Below the pieces are notes generated by a model that did not search any database, was not told where the DNA came from, and was given only the letters and a program-made list of their open reading frames with translations. A stretch of DNA of 64,000 nucleotides from Acinetobacter indicus CIP 110367 (GTDB lineage: Bacteria; Pseudomonadota; Gammaproteobacteria; Pseudomonadales; Moraxellaceae): NCBI RefSeq assembly GCF_000488255.1, contig NZ_KI530755.1:62001-126000 (forward strand). Direction: 5' to 3'. Within the stretch, counting starts at the first letter, position 1; every line of letters starts with the position of its first letter. The position numbers were made by a program, and so were the translations under genes. Shown one piece after another: positions 35,374 to 42,938 of the stretch.

Positions 35374-36060
35374 ATGATGGAACTGTACATTGCCAACAAG
35401 AATTACTCCAGCTGGTCCATGCGGCCGTGGCTGGTCCTTACTGCTTTTGAACTGCCGTTTCGTGAAGTGCTGTTACCTTTTCCTAAAGAACGCGGCACGG
35501 GCCATTTTAAACAGGATGTACTGGCAATTAACCCGAATGGCAAGGTACCGGTCTTGGTACATGACGGGCTAATGGTCTGGGATTCACTGGCGATTTGTGA
35601 ATATTTGGCCGAACAGTTTCCGGAGCGCCAGCTATGGCCGGCTGGTCGGGCACAGCGGGCTCGGGCACGCGCTTTGGCTGCTGAAATGCATAGCGGTTTT
35701 CAGGCACTGCGTAACCATTGCGGCATGAATATTCGCGCTGATCTGGCAGAAGTCGGACAGACGTTATGGGCTGAGCAACCTGATTTACGTGACGATGTAG
35801 CCCGTGTCTGTCAGATCTGGTCTGAGCGTCCGGACCCAGGCGGTTTTCTCTGTGGTGATTTCTCGATTGCTGATGCCTTTTATGCACCGGTGGTCTGGCG
35901 TTTGAAAAGCTATGCGCTGCCCGTGAATGAAGACAGCCAGTATTATATGCAGACCATGCTGCAACATCCGGCAATGCAGGCCTGGGAACAGGCCGCGAAA
36001 CAGGAACAAGACTGGGTCAATTATCTGGAGCCTTATCAGTCTGAACCATCCTCTAGCTAA
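35374..36060 (+). CDS. Glutathione S-transferase family protein
   Basis: A 228-residue protein with the GST thioredoxin-like N-terminal half (MELYIANKNYSSWSMRPWLVL, NPNGKVPVLVHDGLMVWDSLAICEYLAE) and an all-helical C-terminal half. The GSH-binding Glu/Asp-Ser pair is DS in WDSLAI. A Ser in the N-terminal NYSSWS motif is the probable thiol-activating residue. It starts with two adjacent ATG codons; the first has AGGAGG at seven bases. Glutathione synthesis genes gshA and gshB are elsewhere in the window. Specific substrate unknown. Confidence 0.88.
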   Translation: MMELYIANKNYSSWSMRPWLVLTAFELPFREVLLPFPKERGTGHFKQDVLAINPNGKVPVLVHDGLMVWDSLAICEYLAEQFPERQLWPAGRAQRARARALAAEMHSGFQALRNHCGMNIRADLAEVGQTLWAEQPDLRDDVARVCQIWSERPDPGGFLCGDFSIADAFYAPVVWRLKSYALPVNEDSQYYMQTMLQHPAMQAWEQAAKQEQDWVNYLEPYQSEPSSS

Positions 36061-36063
36061 GTC

Positions 36064-37254
36064 TTAAGAGGCTGCTGGTTCCAGCGGCTGATACAGCACC
36101 ACCTGATTACGGCCATAGGCTTTGGCCTGATACAGGGCCTGATCGGCCTGACTGAGCAGCTTTTCATAAGGGGTATTGTGGTGCGATAAGGCAATCCCGA
36201 AGCTGGCGGTAAAATGGATCGGCTGGTTATGTTCATCATACAGTTCAATCTGGGTGATGGCCTGCCGGCAGCGCTCGGCCACCTGTTTGGCCTGGTGCGC
36301 AGTGGCCTGTTTCAGGACCAGAATAAATTCTTCGCCACCAAAACGGCCCAGCACATCCTGCTCGCGGATATGGCCGGCCAGCACATGACAGACTTGGACC
36401 AAGGCTTCATCGCCTTTATGATGGCCATGCTCATCATTAATCTGCTTAAAATGATCCAGATCGACCAGAATCACTGCATAACTGGGTGCCTGTTTGTGGT
36501 TCAGTTGTTCCAGACACTGGTTGATACTGCGCCGGTTAAAGGTATTGGTGAGCGGATCGACCTGACTTAAATGTGCAATCAGCGCCTCCCGATAGCGCCA
36601 CTGACTCAGCAGAATTTCAAACAGCACCAGGCAGGTCAGCAGAATCGGCACAATAAAAAACAGCATCGACAGCACCCAGAAGCCATTTTTATAAGGAAAG
36701 TCGGTTAATAAAAATAAAGGTGCATAGGTTAACTGGCCGAAAAAGCTTAAATAACCGCAGCTGACCAGATACAGTGTGGCCGGAATTAAGGCCGAATAGA
36801 CAATTCTGCGTTCAAACAGCACCAGACCGACCGTGGGTAGACTGATATAGGTCACCATAGTGGCCGGACTCAGCACCCCGACCAGATAGCCATCGCGGCA
36901 CAGACTGACCACAAAGGTGGCCACCGCAATATAGGGCATATAGCGCCGGGTCCAGTCCTGTTTGCGAAAGTAGTGGCAGATGCCAATCATGCCAATAAAC
37001 ACGAACAGTCCGAATAAATTAATGACCAGCTGCTGTTTTAACAAGGCCAGATTGACCCAGCGCCACAGTTCCGGGGTGAGTAATACCACACTTTTCCAGA
37101 TGGCCCAGATCACGTGCATCAGGCTGCCCAGAAACAGCATCAGAATACATTTGTTTAACGTGCTCCAGTTCATCACCACTTCTTTTTCGAGTAAATAACG
37201 GGTGACTTTGTATTTAAATGTGGGCACAGCACTGTGCGCAATGCGACTTTTCAT
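36064..37254 (-). CDS. Membrane-anchored GGDEF diguanylate cyclase
   Basis: Makes cyclic di-GMP from two GTP. The N-terminal half has about six hydrophobic helices, a membrane sensor of unknown input. The C-terminal GGDEF domain starts ALIAHLSQVDPLTNTFNRRS and has the catalytic GGEEF in FGGEEFILVLK, so it should be active. I see no EAL domain. The ATG at 37254 gives 396 residues; an ATG at 37173 with a GAAGTGG upstream, and a TTG at 37305, are alternatives. Confidence 0.88.
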   Translation of the reverse strand: MKSRIAHSAVPTFKYKVTRYLLEKEVVMNWSTLNKCILMLFLGSLMHVIWAIWKSVVLLTPELWRWVNLALLKQQLVINLFGLFVFIGMIGICHYFRKQDWTRRYMPYIAVATFVVSLCRDGYLVGVLSPATMVTYISLPTVGLVLFERRIVYSALIPATLYLVSCGYLSFFGQLTYAPLFLLTDFPYKNGFWVLSMLFFIVPILLTCLVLFEILLSQWRYREALIAHLSQVDPLTNTFNRRSINQCLEQLNHKQAPSYAVILVDLDHFKQINDEHGHHKGDEALVQVCHVLAGHIREQDVLGRFGGEEFILVLKQATAHQAKQVAERCRQAITQIELYDEHNQPIHFTASFGIALSHHNTPYEKLLSQADQALYQAKAYGRNQVVLYQPLEPAAS

Positions 37255-37486
37255 GCGTGAATCACGACCCCAAAAATGAGCGTCTAAAGTCTCATTTTTA
37301 TACAATTATTTTAATAAAACCTAACATATCATGATTTTAGAGAATTGGTAATGGCTATTTTTTGTACTTTTCGGGAAAATATCGTTGCATGGGTGCAACA
37401 GTGTGTGTTGTTTAAATCACTTATTTCTATTTTAAACTGCAGTAAAATGGCGCTATTGAAAAAATCACAGTTTAGGATTCTCTCCC

Positions 37487-38050
37487 ATGAAAATTTTGCA
37501 TATCGACTCGAGTATTTTAGGCGACGCTTCTGTATCACGTCAGTTGTCTAAAGCTATTGTGAACCAGCTACAGGCGAAAAATACAGCGGCCCAAGTTGAC
37601 TATCTGGATCTGGCTGAACAGACCATTCCGCATTTAACCGCTGAAATTTTAATGGGACAAAATGCCGAGCAAAGCGCTTTAGGCGAACAGATTCTGCAAC
37701 AATATCTAGATGCTGATGTCGTGGTGGTGGGCGCAGCCATGTATAACTTCGGTCTGCCATCGACTTTAAAAGCCTGGATTGACCGGATTAGCGTGGCAGG
37801 TCGTACCTTTAAATACACCGAAAATGGCCCGGTCGGTCTGGCAGGTGACAAGAAAGTGTATATCGCCAGCAGCCGCGGTGGTGTCTATGGCGAACAAAGC
37901 CCGGTTGATTTCCAGGAAGCATTCCTGAAAACCGTGTTTAACTTTACCGGTGTCAGTGATATTGAAGTAGTACGTGCTGAAGGGGTTAGCATGAGCGATA
38001 TTAAAGATCAGGCGATTACTACGGCATTAGACCAGATTGCCAAAATCTAA
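37487..38050 (+). CDS. azoR: FMN-dependent NADH-azoreductase
   Basis: Flavodoxin-fold enzyme of 187 residues that reduces azo dyes and quinones with NADH. The start MKILHIDSSILGDASVSRQLSKAIV binds FMN phosphate; MYNFGLPSTLKAWIDRISVAGRTFKY and SSRGGVY are the family's flavin and substrate loops. It is transcribed alone and has a strong terminator; divergent from the GGDEF gene. Confidence 0.93.
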   Translation: MKILHIDSSILGDASVSRQLSKAIVNQLQAKNTAAQVDYLDLAEQTIPHLTAEILMGQNAEQSALGEQILQQYLDADVVVVGAAMYNFGLPSTLKAWIDRISVAGRTFKYTENGPVGLAGDKKVYIASSRGGVYGEQSPVDFQEAFLKTVFNFTGVSDIEVVRAEGVSMSDIKDQAITTALDQIAKI

Positions 38051-38074
38051 GCTTTACGGCGCTGCATTAATCAC

Positions 38075-38106
38075 AAAAAAAGGTCAGTTTCTACTGACCT
38101 TTTTTT
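38075..38106. terminator. Bidirectional terminator between azoR and the esterase gene
   Basis: AAAAAAAGGTCAGT and ACTGACCTTTTTTT form a 14-pair stem around TTCT. It lies between two convergent genes and works for both. Confidence 0.88.
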
Positions 38107-38114
38107 ATGGTGTT

Positions 38115-39026
38115 TTAATCTCGGTCCTGCTGATGGGCAAATTCGGCTAAATCGGCCAGCGCCATTTTGGCTTCATCAAACCACGGTGAGAACATAATAA
38201 AGTTATGCCACATACCGGTATACAGTTTAAAACTGACCTTCACGCCCGCCTGTTCGGCCTTGTCACGAAAACGCTGCGCATCATCCAGCAGCAGTTCTTT
38301 AGAACCCACCTGCACCAAGGTTGGTGGTAAATCGGTTAAATCATCAAATAGCGGCGAAACACGCGGATCACCACGATCGACCGACGGTGGCACATAGTAT
38401 TGAATCCCGGTTTCCAGAGTTTCAATCGACAATAAGGCATCGTGTTTGCGGTTATAACGAATTGATTCACTGGTCAGGGTTAAATCCAAAAATGGTGAAA
38501 GCAGCATGAGGCCGCTGACTTGCGGTAACTGTTCATCACGGATTTTTAAGGCTAAGGCCAGCGCCAGATTGGCGCCGCAGGAATCTCCTGCCAGCAAAAT
38601 ATCTTTGGCCTGTACGCCCTGATCCAGCAGGGTCTGATAGACATCAAAAATTGCTTCTAAGGCTTCCGGGAATGGATTTTCAGGCGCCAGCGGATAATCG
38701 ATATGAATCACCTGCATCTGGGTGCGGGCGGCCAGTTCAGTCAGAAATGGGCGATGGGTATTTAAAGACCCTAAATAAAAGGCGCCACCGTGAATATAGA
38801 AAATCAGCTGGGTGGCTTCATCTTGTGGCTTGATTTCTTCGGCTTTCAGGCTAGCCAGACGTAAAGCGCGGACTTCGACAGTTTTATTGGTCGGAAACAG
38901 CCGGCACATCTGTTCGAGGGCGAAACGCAGCGGATTATGCGGTAAATTATATTGGCTTGGCAGGCGGATGGTGGTTTTTAAAAAGCCTTCTGTGAAAATT
39001 TGTTTCAATAACGGGTTGATCTTCAT
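38115..39026 (-). CDS. Alpha/beta hydrolase of the hormone-sensitive lipase group
   Basis: A 303-residue esterase. HGG at 79-81 is the oxyanion motif and GDSCGA holds the nucleophile Ser149 (147-151). The last His is in WHNFIMF. The acid residue site reads GSKELLLDDA, with Glu in place of the usual Asp of G..D.L.DD; the Asp pair just after may supply the acid. There is no signal peptide. Substrates of this group are short-chain esters; the natural one is not known. Confidence 0.86.
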   Translation of the reverse strand: MKINPLLKQIFTEGFLKTTIRLPSQYNLPHNPLRFALEQMCRLFPTNKTVEVRALRLASLKAEEIKPQDEATQLIFYIHGGAFYLGSLNTHRPFLTELAARTQMQVIHIDYPLAPENPFPEALEAIFDVYQTLLDQGVQAKDILLAGDSCGANLALALALKIRDEQLPQVSGLMLLSPFLDLTLTSESIRYNRKHDALLSIETLETGIQYYVPPSVDRGDPRVSPLFDDLTDLPPTLVQVGSKELLLDDAQRFRDKAEQAGVKVSFKLYTGMWHNFIMFSPWFDEAKMALADLAEFAHQQDRD

Positions 39027-39181
39027 TGTTCTTCCATCTTGTTCTTGATTTTGGCCTGTGCTTGCGTATTTACCAACACAATTTACAAGGTTACACTAAA
39101 TGGTCACATTCAAAAATTGCAAATTTGTAGTGACTTTTTAATACTAAGGCTGTCTAACACTAGACTAGGGAATCAAAAAAA

Positions 39182-39619
39182 ATGAAAAAAATTGCACTGG
39201 CATTAGGATTAATGGGTTTAACAGCTTTGGCGAATGCTGCTGATCCGCTAAATGGTACTGTCTGGAAAACAATTGATGACAAAACCAAGCAAGCAAAAGC
39301 AACCGTCAAATTTACCGAGCAGAAAAATGGCACGTTAACTGCAACAATTCAGTCCATTTTAACGCCGGGTGAAGAAAATGCCTGTACAAAATGTGAAGGA
39401 CCTTACAAAAACAAATCCTTGAAAGGTTTAACCATTGTACGTGGTTTAAAGAATTCGGGTGGTACCAACTATGACAGCGGTTCAATTCTGGATCCGCAAT
39501 CAGGTAAAACCTACAAGTTAAAAGGTCAACTGGCTGATGGCGGGCAGAAATTACAATTGCGTGGCTATATTGGCGTAGCAGCGCTGGGTCGTAACCAGAC
39601 CTGGGTTCGTGTGAAATAA
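39182..39619 (+). CDS. DUF2147-family periplasmic protein
   Basis: A 145-residue protein with a signal peptide (cleavage after ANA, residue 19-20). The body is a lipocalin-like beta-barrel: LNGTVWKTIDDKTKQAKATVKF at the start, IQSILTPGE, then two Cys in CTKCEGPYKN and DSGSILDPQSGKTYKLKG, ending with QLRGYIGVAALGRNQTWVRVK. The family is secreted and of unknown function; the CxxC pair probably forms a disulfide. Confidence 0.88.
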   Translation: MKKIALALGLMGLTALANAADPLNGTVWKTIDDKTKQAKATVKFTEQKNGTLTATIQSILTPGEENACTKCEGPYKNKSLKGLTIVRGLKNSGGTNYDSGSILDPQSGKTYKLKGQLADGGQKLQLRGYIGVAALGRNQTWVRVK

Positions 39620-39647
39620 GCCAGCCAATAGAAACGGATTAAACCAG

Positions 39648-39676
39648 AAAGCCTGATGCAGATGCATCAGGCTTTT
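39648..39676 (+). terminator. Terminator after the DUF2147 gene
   Basis: AAAGCCTGATGCA pairs with TGCATCAGGCTTT around a two-base loop, then Ts. It is 28 bases after the stop and can also act on the convergent YffB-like gene. Confidence 0.8.
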
Positions 39677-39715
39677 TGATTTTTAACGGATAAGTAAAAG
39701 GTAGATAAAAAGAAT

Positions 39716-40066
39716 TTATCCGTTTAAGGCGCGATAGGCGGTTTCATCAAAACCAACAATAAAGCCGTCTGCGGTGGCCAGCACAGGACGTTTGATCAGG
39801 CTGTTGTGAGTGCGTAAGGCTTCAATTAAATCTGCTTCGCTGGACAGGGCTTGTGCCTGTTCCGCTTCCGACAGTTTGCGCCAGGTGGTGCCTTTTTTAT
39901 TCAGAATTTTGTCCTGACCTTCAGCATCCAGCCAGTGTTTTAGCGTTTCTGCATCAATCCCCTGTTTTTTATAATCATGAAATTCATAAGCCAGGCCCAG
40001 TTCATTGAGCAGATCAAAGGCTTTTTTCATGGAGTTGCAGTTTTTAATACCATAAATTTTAAGCAT
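39716..40066 (-). CDS. ArsC/Spx-family protein, YffB-like
   Basis: A 116-residue thioredoxin-fold protein. It begins MLKIYGIKNCNSMKKAFDLL; the single Cys in KNCNSMKKA replaces the CX5R arsenate reductase loop, as in YffB/Spx-type proteins. NSLIKRPVL near the end is the family signature. The start is the ATG at 40066; the frame is open upstream to 40111 without an RBS. Function of this subfamily is unsettled, perhaps GSH-dependent thiol reduction. Confidence 0.85.
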   Translation of the reverse strand: MLKIYGIKNCNSMKKAFDLLNELGLAYEFHDYKKQGIDAETLKHWLDAEGQDKILNKKGTTWRKLSEAEQAQALSSEADLIEALRTHNSLIKRPVLATADGFIVGFDETAYRALNG

Positions 40067-40299
40067 AAAGCGGATTCCAGCAAGAAACACAATGCTCAAG
40101 AGATTAACCAAAAAATTGGTTTTGCACTATAGCGGGTATAAATATTGAGTTCATGGTTCTGAAATTAAACCGTCATTAAAATGCAACGCTACCGCGCCAT
40201 AATAGTGGCAGAAAAACAAGACAACACTTGAGAAGAATTATTCGTACTAAGAAAAAAACGAAAAGCAAAGAGCCAATATAAAAAATAAAAGCCCAGATG

Positions 40300-40470
40300 T
40301 AGAAAACCCGCATTTAATCATCCTGATTATGCGGGTCTCACTACAACGTCCGATGTCACATCCTTGAAACAAAGACCATCATGGCTTTGTTTATTTGCAT
40401 CCTACGGCTTCCTGTCCCTTTGCTGTCATCCTGACACTGTCCCTTTGCCGTGCTGCAATAATGCGCCGAT
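40300..40470 (-). ncRNA. Candidate GGA-rich structured small RNA
   Basis: The gene-free gap between the YffB-like gene and xth holds a structured stretch. On the minus strand eight GGA triplets occur between 40442 and 40321. Two lie in tight three-base loops: TGTCA-GGA-TGACA (40436-40424) and AATCA-GGA-TGATT inside ACCCGCAT/ATGCGGGT (40336-40306). The second stem is followed by TTTT (bases 40306-40303), terminator-like. A third stem AAACAAAG/CTTTGTTT is at 40392-40367, and ACGGC/GCCGT (40451-40447 with 40408-40404) closes a 5' domain with a repeated GCAAAGGGACAG. A CsrB/RsmZ-like decoy is the inference; the strand and promoter are not certain. Confidence 0.45.
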
Positions 40471-40523
40471 TTAAAAAGCAGATAAAGGTCTGAATGACGA
40501 CAAAATATGTCGGAAATAAACCT
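40471..40523. other. Leader between the candidate RNA and the palindrome
   Basis: A gene-free stretch. On the minus strand it could hold a promoter for the candidate RNA: TTTATC (at about 40480) followed after 17 bases by CATTAT (about 40457), a poor match to sigma-70. Nothing else is evident. Confidence 0.3.
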
Positions 40524-40553
40524 CTATTGAGTGAACAATTGTTCACTCAATAG
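40524..40553. repeat. Perfect 30-bp palindrome downstream of xth
   Basis: A fully symmetric sequence centred between 40538 and 40539, with core TGAACAATTGTTCA and outer arms CTATTGAG/CTCAATAG. It is 8 bases after the xth stop. As a hairpin it lacks a T-run directly after it on the minus (xth) strand; on the plus strand a short T-run follows only after GGAAGG. It could be a dimeric regulator's operator rather than, or as well as, a terminator. Confidence 0.7.
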
Positions 40554-40561
40554 GAAGGTTT

Positions 40562-41383
40562 TTAGTTGAGTTTATAATCAATAATCACCGGGGCGTGGTC
40601 GCTATACCATTCCTCTTTGTAGACCCAGGCATTGACGGTACGTGCTTTCCAGTCCGGTGAGCAGGCATGATAGTCAATCCGCCAGCCAACGTTCTTGGCA
40701 CGCGCTTGGCCACGGTTCGACCACCAGGAATACAGTTCGGCTTCTTTGCGCACTTCACGGAAGGTGTCGACATAGCCCAGATCATCATAGATATGATCGA
40801 GCCAGGCACGTTCATGCGGTAAACAGCCGGAAGATTTCTGGTTGCCTGACCAGTTTTTAATATCAATACGTTTATGCACGATATTGTAGTCGCCGCAGAC
40901 AATGATCGATTTATTTTCATCGCGCCATTGTTTCAGGATTTTTGTATATTCTTCGAGGAAGTGGTCTTTACGGGCTTGTGCTTCTTCACCCGATGAACCC
41001 GATGGCAGATACAGTGAGCAGATATGCACCGGATAACCCAGCCCTAAATCAAATTCTGCCGTGACAAAACGGCCTTGGGAGTCGGCCAGTTCAAAGCCTA
41101 AACCATCCTGAATAGACACAAATGGCAGGCGGCTGTAAATGGCGGTGCCGGCATAGCCCGGACGTTCAGCTGCGAACAGATGGGTATACCAGCCTTCCGG
41201 TTTGAATTTATCAGTCCACTGCGCATGGGTCAGACGGCTTTCCTGAATGCAGATGACATCAGCCTCTGATTTTTCCATCCACTCCAGCAGGCCTTTACTG
41301 ACCGAAGAACGCAGGCCATTGACGTTAATTGAAACCACACGAAGAATTTTTTGATCACTCGGATAGCTACTCTTTGGTATCAT
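40562..41383 (-). CDS. xth: Exodeoxyribonuclease III
   Basis: AP endonuclease and 3'-phosphodiesterase in base excision repair. The 273 residues hold the EEP-fold residues: Asn near SINVNGLR (20-22), Glu48 in CIQESR, CGDYNIVHKRIDIKN (Asp, Asn), and the C-terminal SDHAPVIIDY with catalytic His. The N-terminus has about ten extra residues before the family core. Divergent from pyrE, with only 40 bases between start codons, so the promoters overlap. Confidence 0.95.
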   Translation of the reverse strand: MIPKSSYPSDQKILRVVSINVNGLRSSVSKGLLEWMEKSEADVICIQESRLTHAQWTDKFKPEGWYTHLFAAERPGYAGTAIYSRLPFVSIQDGLGFELADSQGRFVTAEFDLGLGYPVHICSLYLPSGSSGEEAQARKDHFLEEYTKILKQWRDENKSIIVCGDYNIVHKRIDIKNWSGNQKSSGCLPHERAWLDHIYDDLGYVDTFREVRKEAELYSWWSNRGQARAKNVGWRIDYHACSPDWKARTVNAWVYKEEWYSDHAPVIIDYKLN

Positions 41384-41423
41384 GCGCAGGTCTTACCTCA
41401 ATTTATGAATTTTGGAGCACCTC

Positions 41424-42074
41424 ATGTCAACGCAAGCGACATTTAACCCTCAAGCTTTTATCGAACTCGCATTATCACGTGGTGTGCTTAAATTTGGTGA
41501 GTTTACTTTAAAATCGGGTCGCGTGAGTCCTTATTTTTTTAATGCCGGTTTATTAAATGATGGCGAAGCCTTGTCATTACTGGCGTCAGGCTATGCAGCC
41601 AAGTTAACAGAATGTGAAAATGTTGATGTGATTTTTGGCCCAGCCTATAAAGGCATTCCATTTGTGGCGGCAACGGCGGTGGCTTTATCGCAAAATCATA
41701 GCGTGAGTGTGCCTTGGGGCTTTAACCGTAAAGAAGCCAAAGATCATGGTGAAGGTGGCGTATTGGTCGGTGCATCGGTTGAAGGTAAAAAAGTCTGGAT
41801 TATTGATGATGTGATTACCGCAGGTACAGCAATTCGTGAAGTGGTGACCATTTTAAAAAATGCGGGTGCCACAATTGCCGGTGTACTGGTCGCGCTAGAT
41901 CGTCAGGAAAAAGGGCAGGGTGATTTGTCTGCGATTCAGGAAGTTCAAAAAGAGCTAGAAATTCCGGTACATGCCTTAATTACCATGAAAGATTTGATGA
42001 ATTATCTAGATGCCAAAGGTGAAAAAGAGGCTTTGGCGAAGATGGAAGCCTATCGTGTGAAGTATGGGATCTAA
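41424..42074 (+). CDS. pyrE: Orotate phosphoribosyltransferase
   Basis: Joins orotate and PRPP to OMP in pyrimidine synthesis. 216 residues from the ATG at 41424 (TGGAGCA upstream). The N-terminal [20 protein letters not shown] and the PRPP loop [16 protein letters not shown] are diagnostic. GPAYKGIPF and [12 protein letters not shown] also fit. Terminator follows at 42100. Confidence 0.96.
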   Translation: MSTQATFNPQAFIELALSRGVLKFGEFTLKSGRVSPYFFNAGLLNDGEALSLLASGYAAKLTECENVDVIFGPAYKGIPFVAATAVALSQNHSVSVPWGFNRKEAKDHGEGGVLVGASVEGKKVWIIDDVITAGTAIREVVTILKNAGATIAGVLVALDRQEKGQGDLSAIQEVQKELEIPVHALITMKDLMNYLDAKGEKEALAKMEAYRVKYGI

Positions 42075-42099
42075 TAATTAATACAATGTATTGATTTTT

Positions 42100-42133
42100 A
42101 ATAAAGCTCTATCCATGATAGGGCTTTATTTTT
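42100..42133 (+). terminator. pyrE: Terminator after pyrE
   Basis: AATAAAGCTCTATC and GATAGGGCTTTATT form a 14-pair stem (one G-T pair) with a three-base loop, followed by T-rich sequence; it ends just before the AT-rich orphan gene. Confidence 0.8.
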
Positions 42134-42146
42134 ATAAAAAACAAAA

Positions 42147-42938
42147 ATGAATCTAGATTGGAATTTAATGATCGCAAGTTTTTCAGCTATTGCTGCAAGT
42201 GCAGCATCGATAGCGACTTTTTTGGGTTGGAAAGAAAATAGGGAACTTAGAAAAGTTCAAACCGAACCATTGATAGACATTAAGTTAGAACCTGTTGAGT
42301 ACAGAATCCATTTTTTACGTTTAAAAATTACAAATGTAGGAAAAGGAGGAGCTCATAACGTAAAAATAAAATTATTTCCTGAACCTTCACTCGATGCTTC
42401 TTTTTTAGTTACTGCTCAAAAAGCTATTAAAGTTTTTATGCAAAGAGATTTTATGATTAAGGGGGTCAATTATTTAGCGCCGAATGATTCTAAATATACG
42501 GACTATCTAAGTTTTACTGGTTTAAATCCTAAAGAGTTAGATAGTGAATACTTCTTTAATCTTATTTTTAATGCTGAGATCAGATATGAGGATTTAAAGG
42601 GAAAGAAATATAAGAATACATATAAAATTGATACTTCAGAACTAAAAATTTATAAATTAGGAGAGAGTTTTGAAGAAGTTCTTCCCAAAGCATTAGCAGG
42701 AATTCAAAAGTCTTTAGAAAGTATGAGTAAAAATATTAATAGGCAAACTGCATTTTTAGATAAAAAATCAAAAGCAGAAGAAACTCATTGGAATGAATAT
42801 GAGCTAAAACAAAAGTTGAATTATATGAGCTATGTAAAACGTCGCAATAAAGAGTTAAATATCGATCAGGATGCATATCTTTTTAAAAAAATAGAACGTA
42901 GATTGTCTATTCATGAAGTAAGAAGGAAAAATAAATAA
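42147..42938 (+). CDS. Uncharacterised AT-rich gene, membrane-anchored protein
   Basis: I do not recognise this 263-residue protein. It has one hydrophobic segment near the N-terminus (about residues 8-27). Next comes a beta-rich part, IDIKLEPVEYRIHFLRLKITNVGKGGAHNVKIKL, which looks like an immunoglobulin-like/CARDB domain. The Lys/Glu-rich C-terminal half is helical and ends RKNK. Composition is visibly more AT-rich than its neighbours (Lys, Asn, Ile; many AAA and AAT codons), so it may be acquired. The stop codon lies inside the 8-bp duplication made by the IS256 insertion, but the protein end is unchanged. Its start has no strong RBS. Confidence 0.7.
   Translation: MNLDWNLMIASFSAIAASAASIATFLGWKENRELRKVQTEPLIDIKLEPVEYRIHFLRLKITNVGKGGAHNVKIKLFPEPSLDASFLVTAQKAIKVFMQRDFMIKGVNYLAPNDSKYTDYLSFTGLNPKELDSEYFFNLIFNAEIRYEDLKGKKYKNTYKIDTSELKIYKLGESFEEVLPKALAGIQKSLESMSKNINRQTAFLDKKSKAEETHWNEYELKQKLNYMSYVKRRNKELNIDQDAYLFKKIERRLSIHEVRRKNK
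42931..42938. repeat. Left target-site duplication of the IS256-family element
   Basis: ATAAATAA here and at 44239-44246 are identical 8-base copies flanking the element, the size expected for IS256. The left copy contains the TAA stop of the preceding gene. Confidence 0.85.

Noticed and set aside
37345..37551. Plus-strand frame before azoR
   Set aside because: Overlaps the azoR start in another frame, AT-rich, no RBS and no recognisable product.
40524..40553. Palindrome simply called the xth terminator
   Set aside because: On the xth strand the stem is followed by AGGTTTATTT, not by a run of T. I keep it as a repeat of unknown role.
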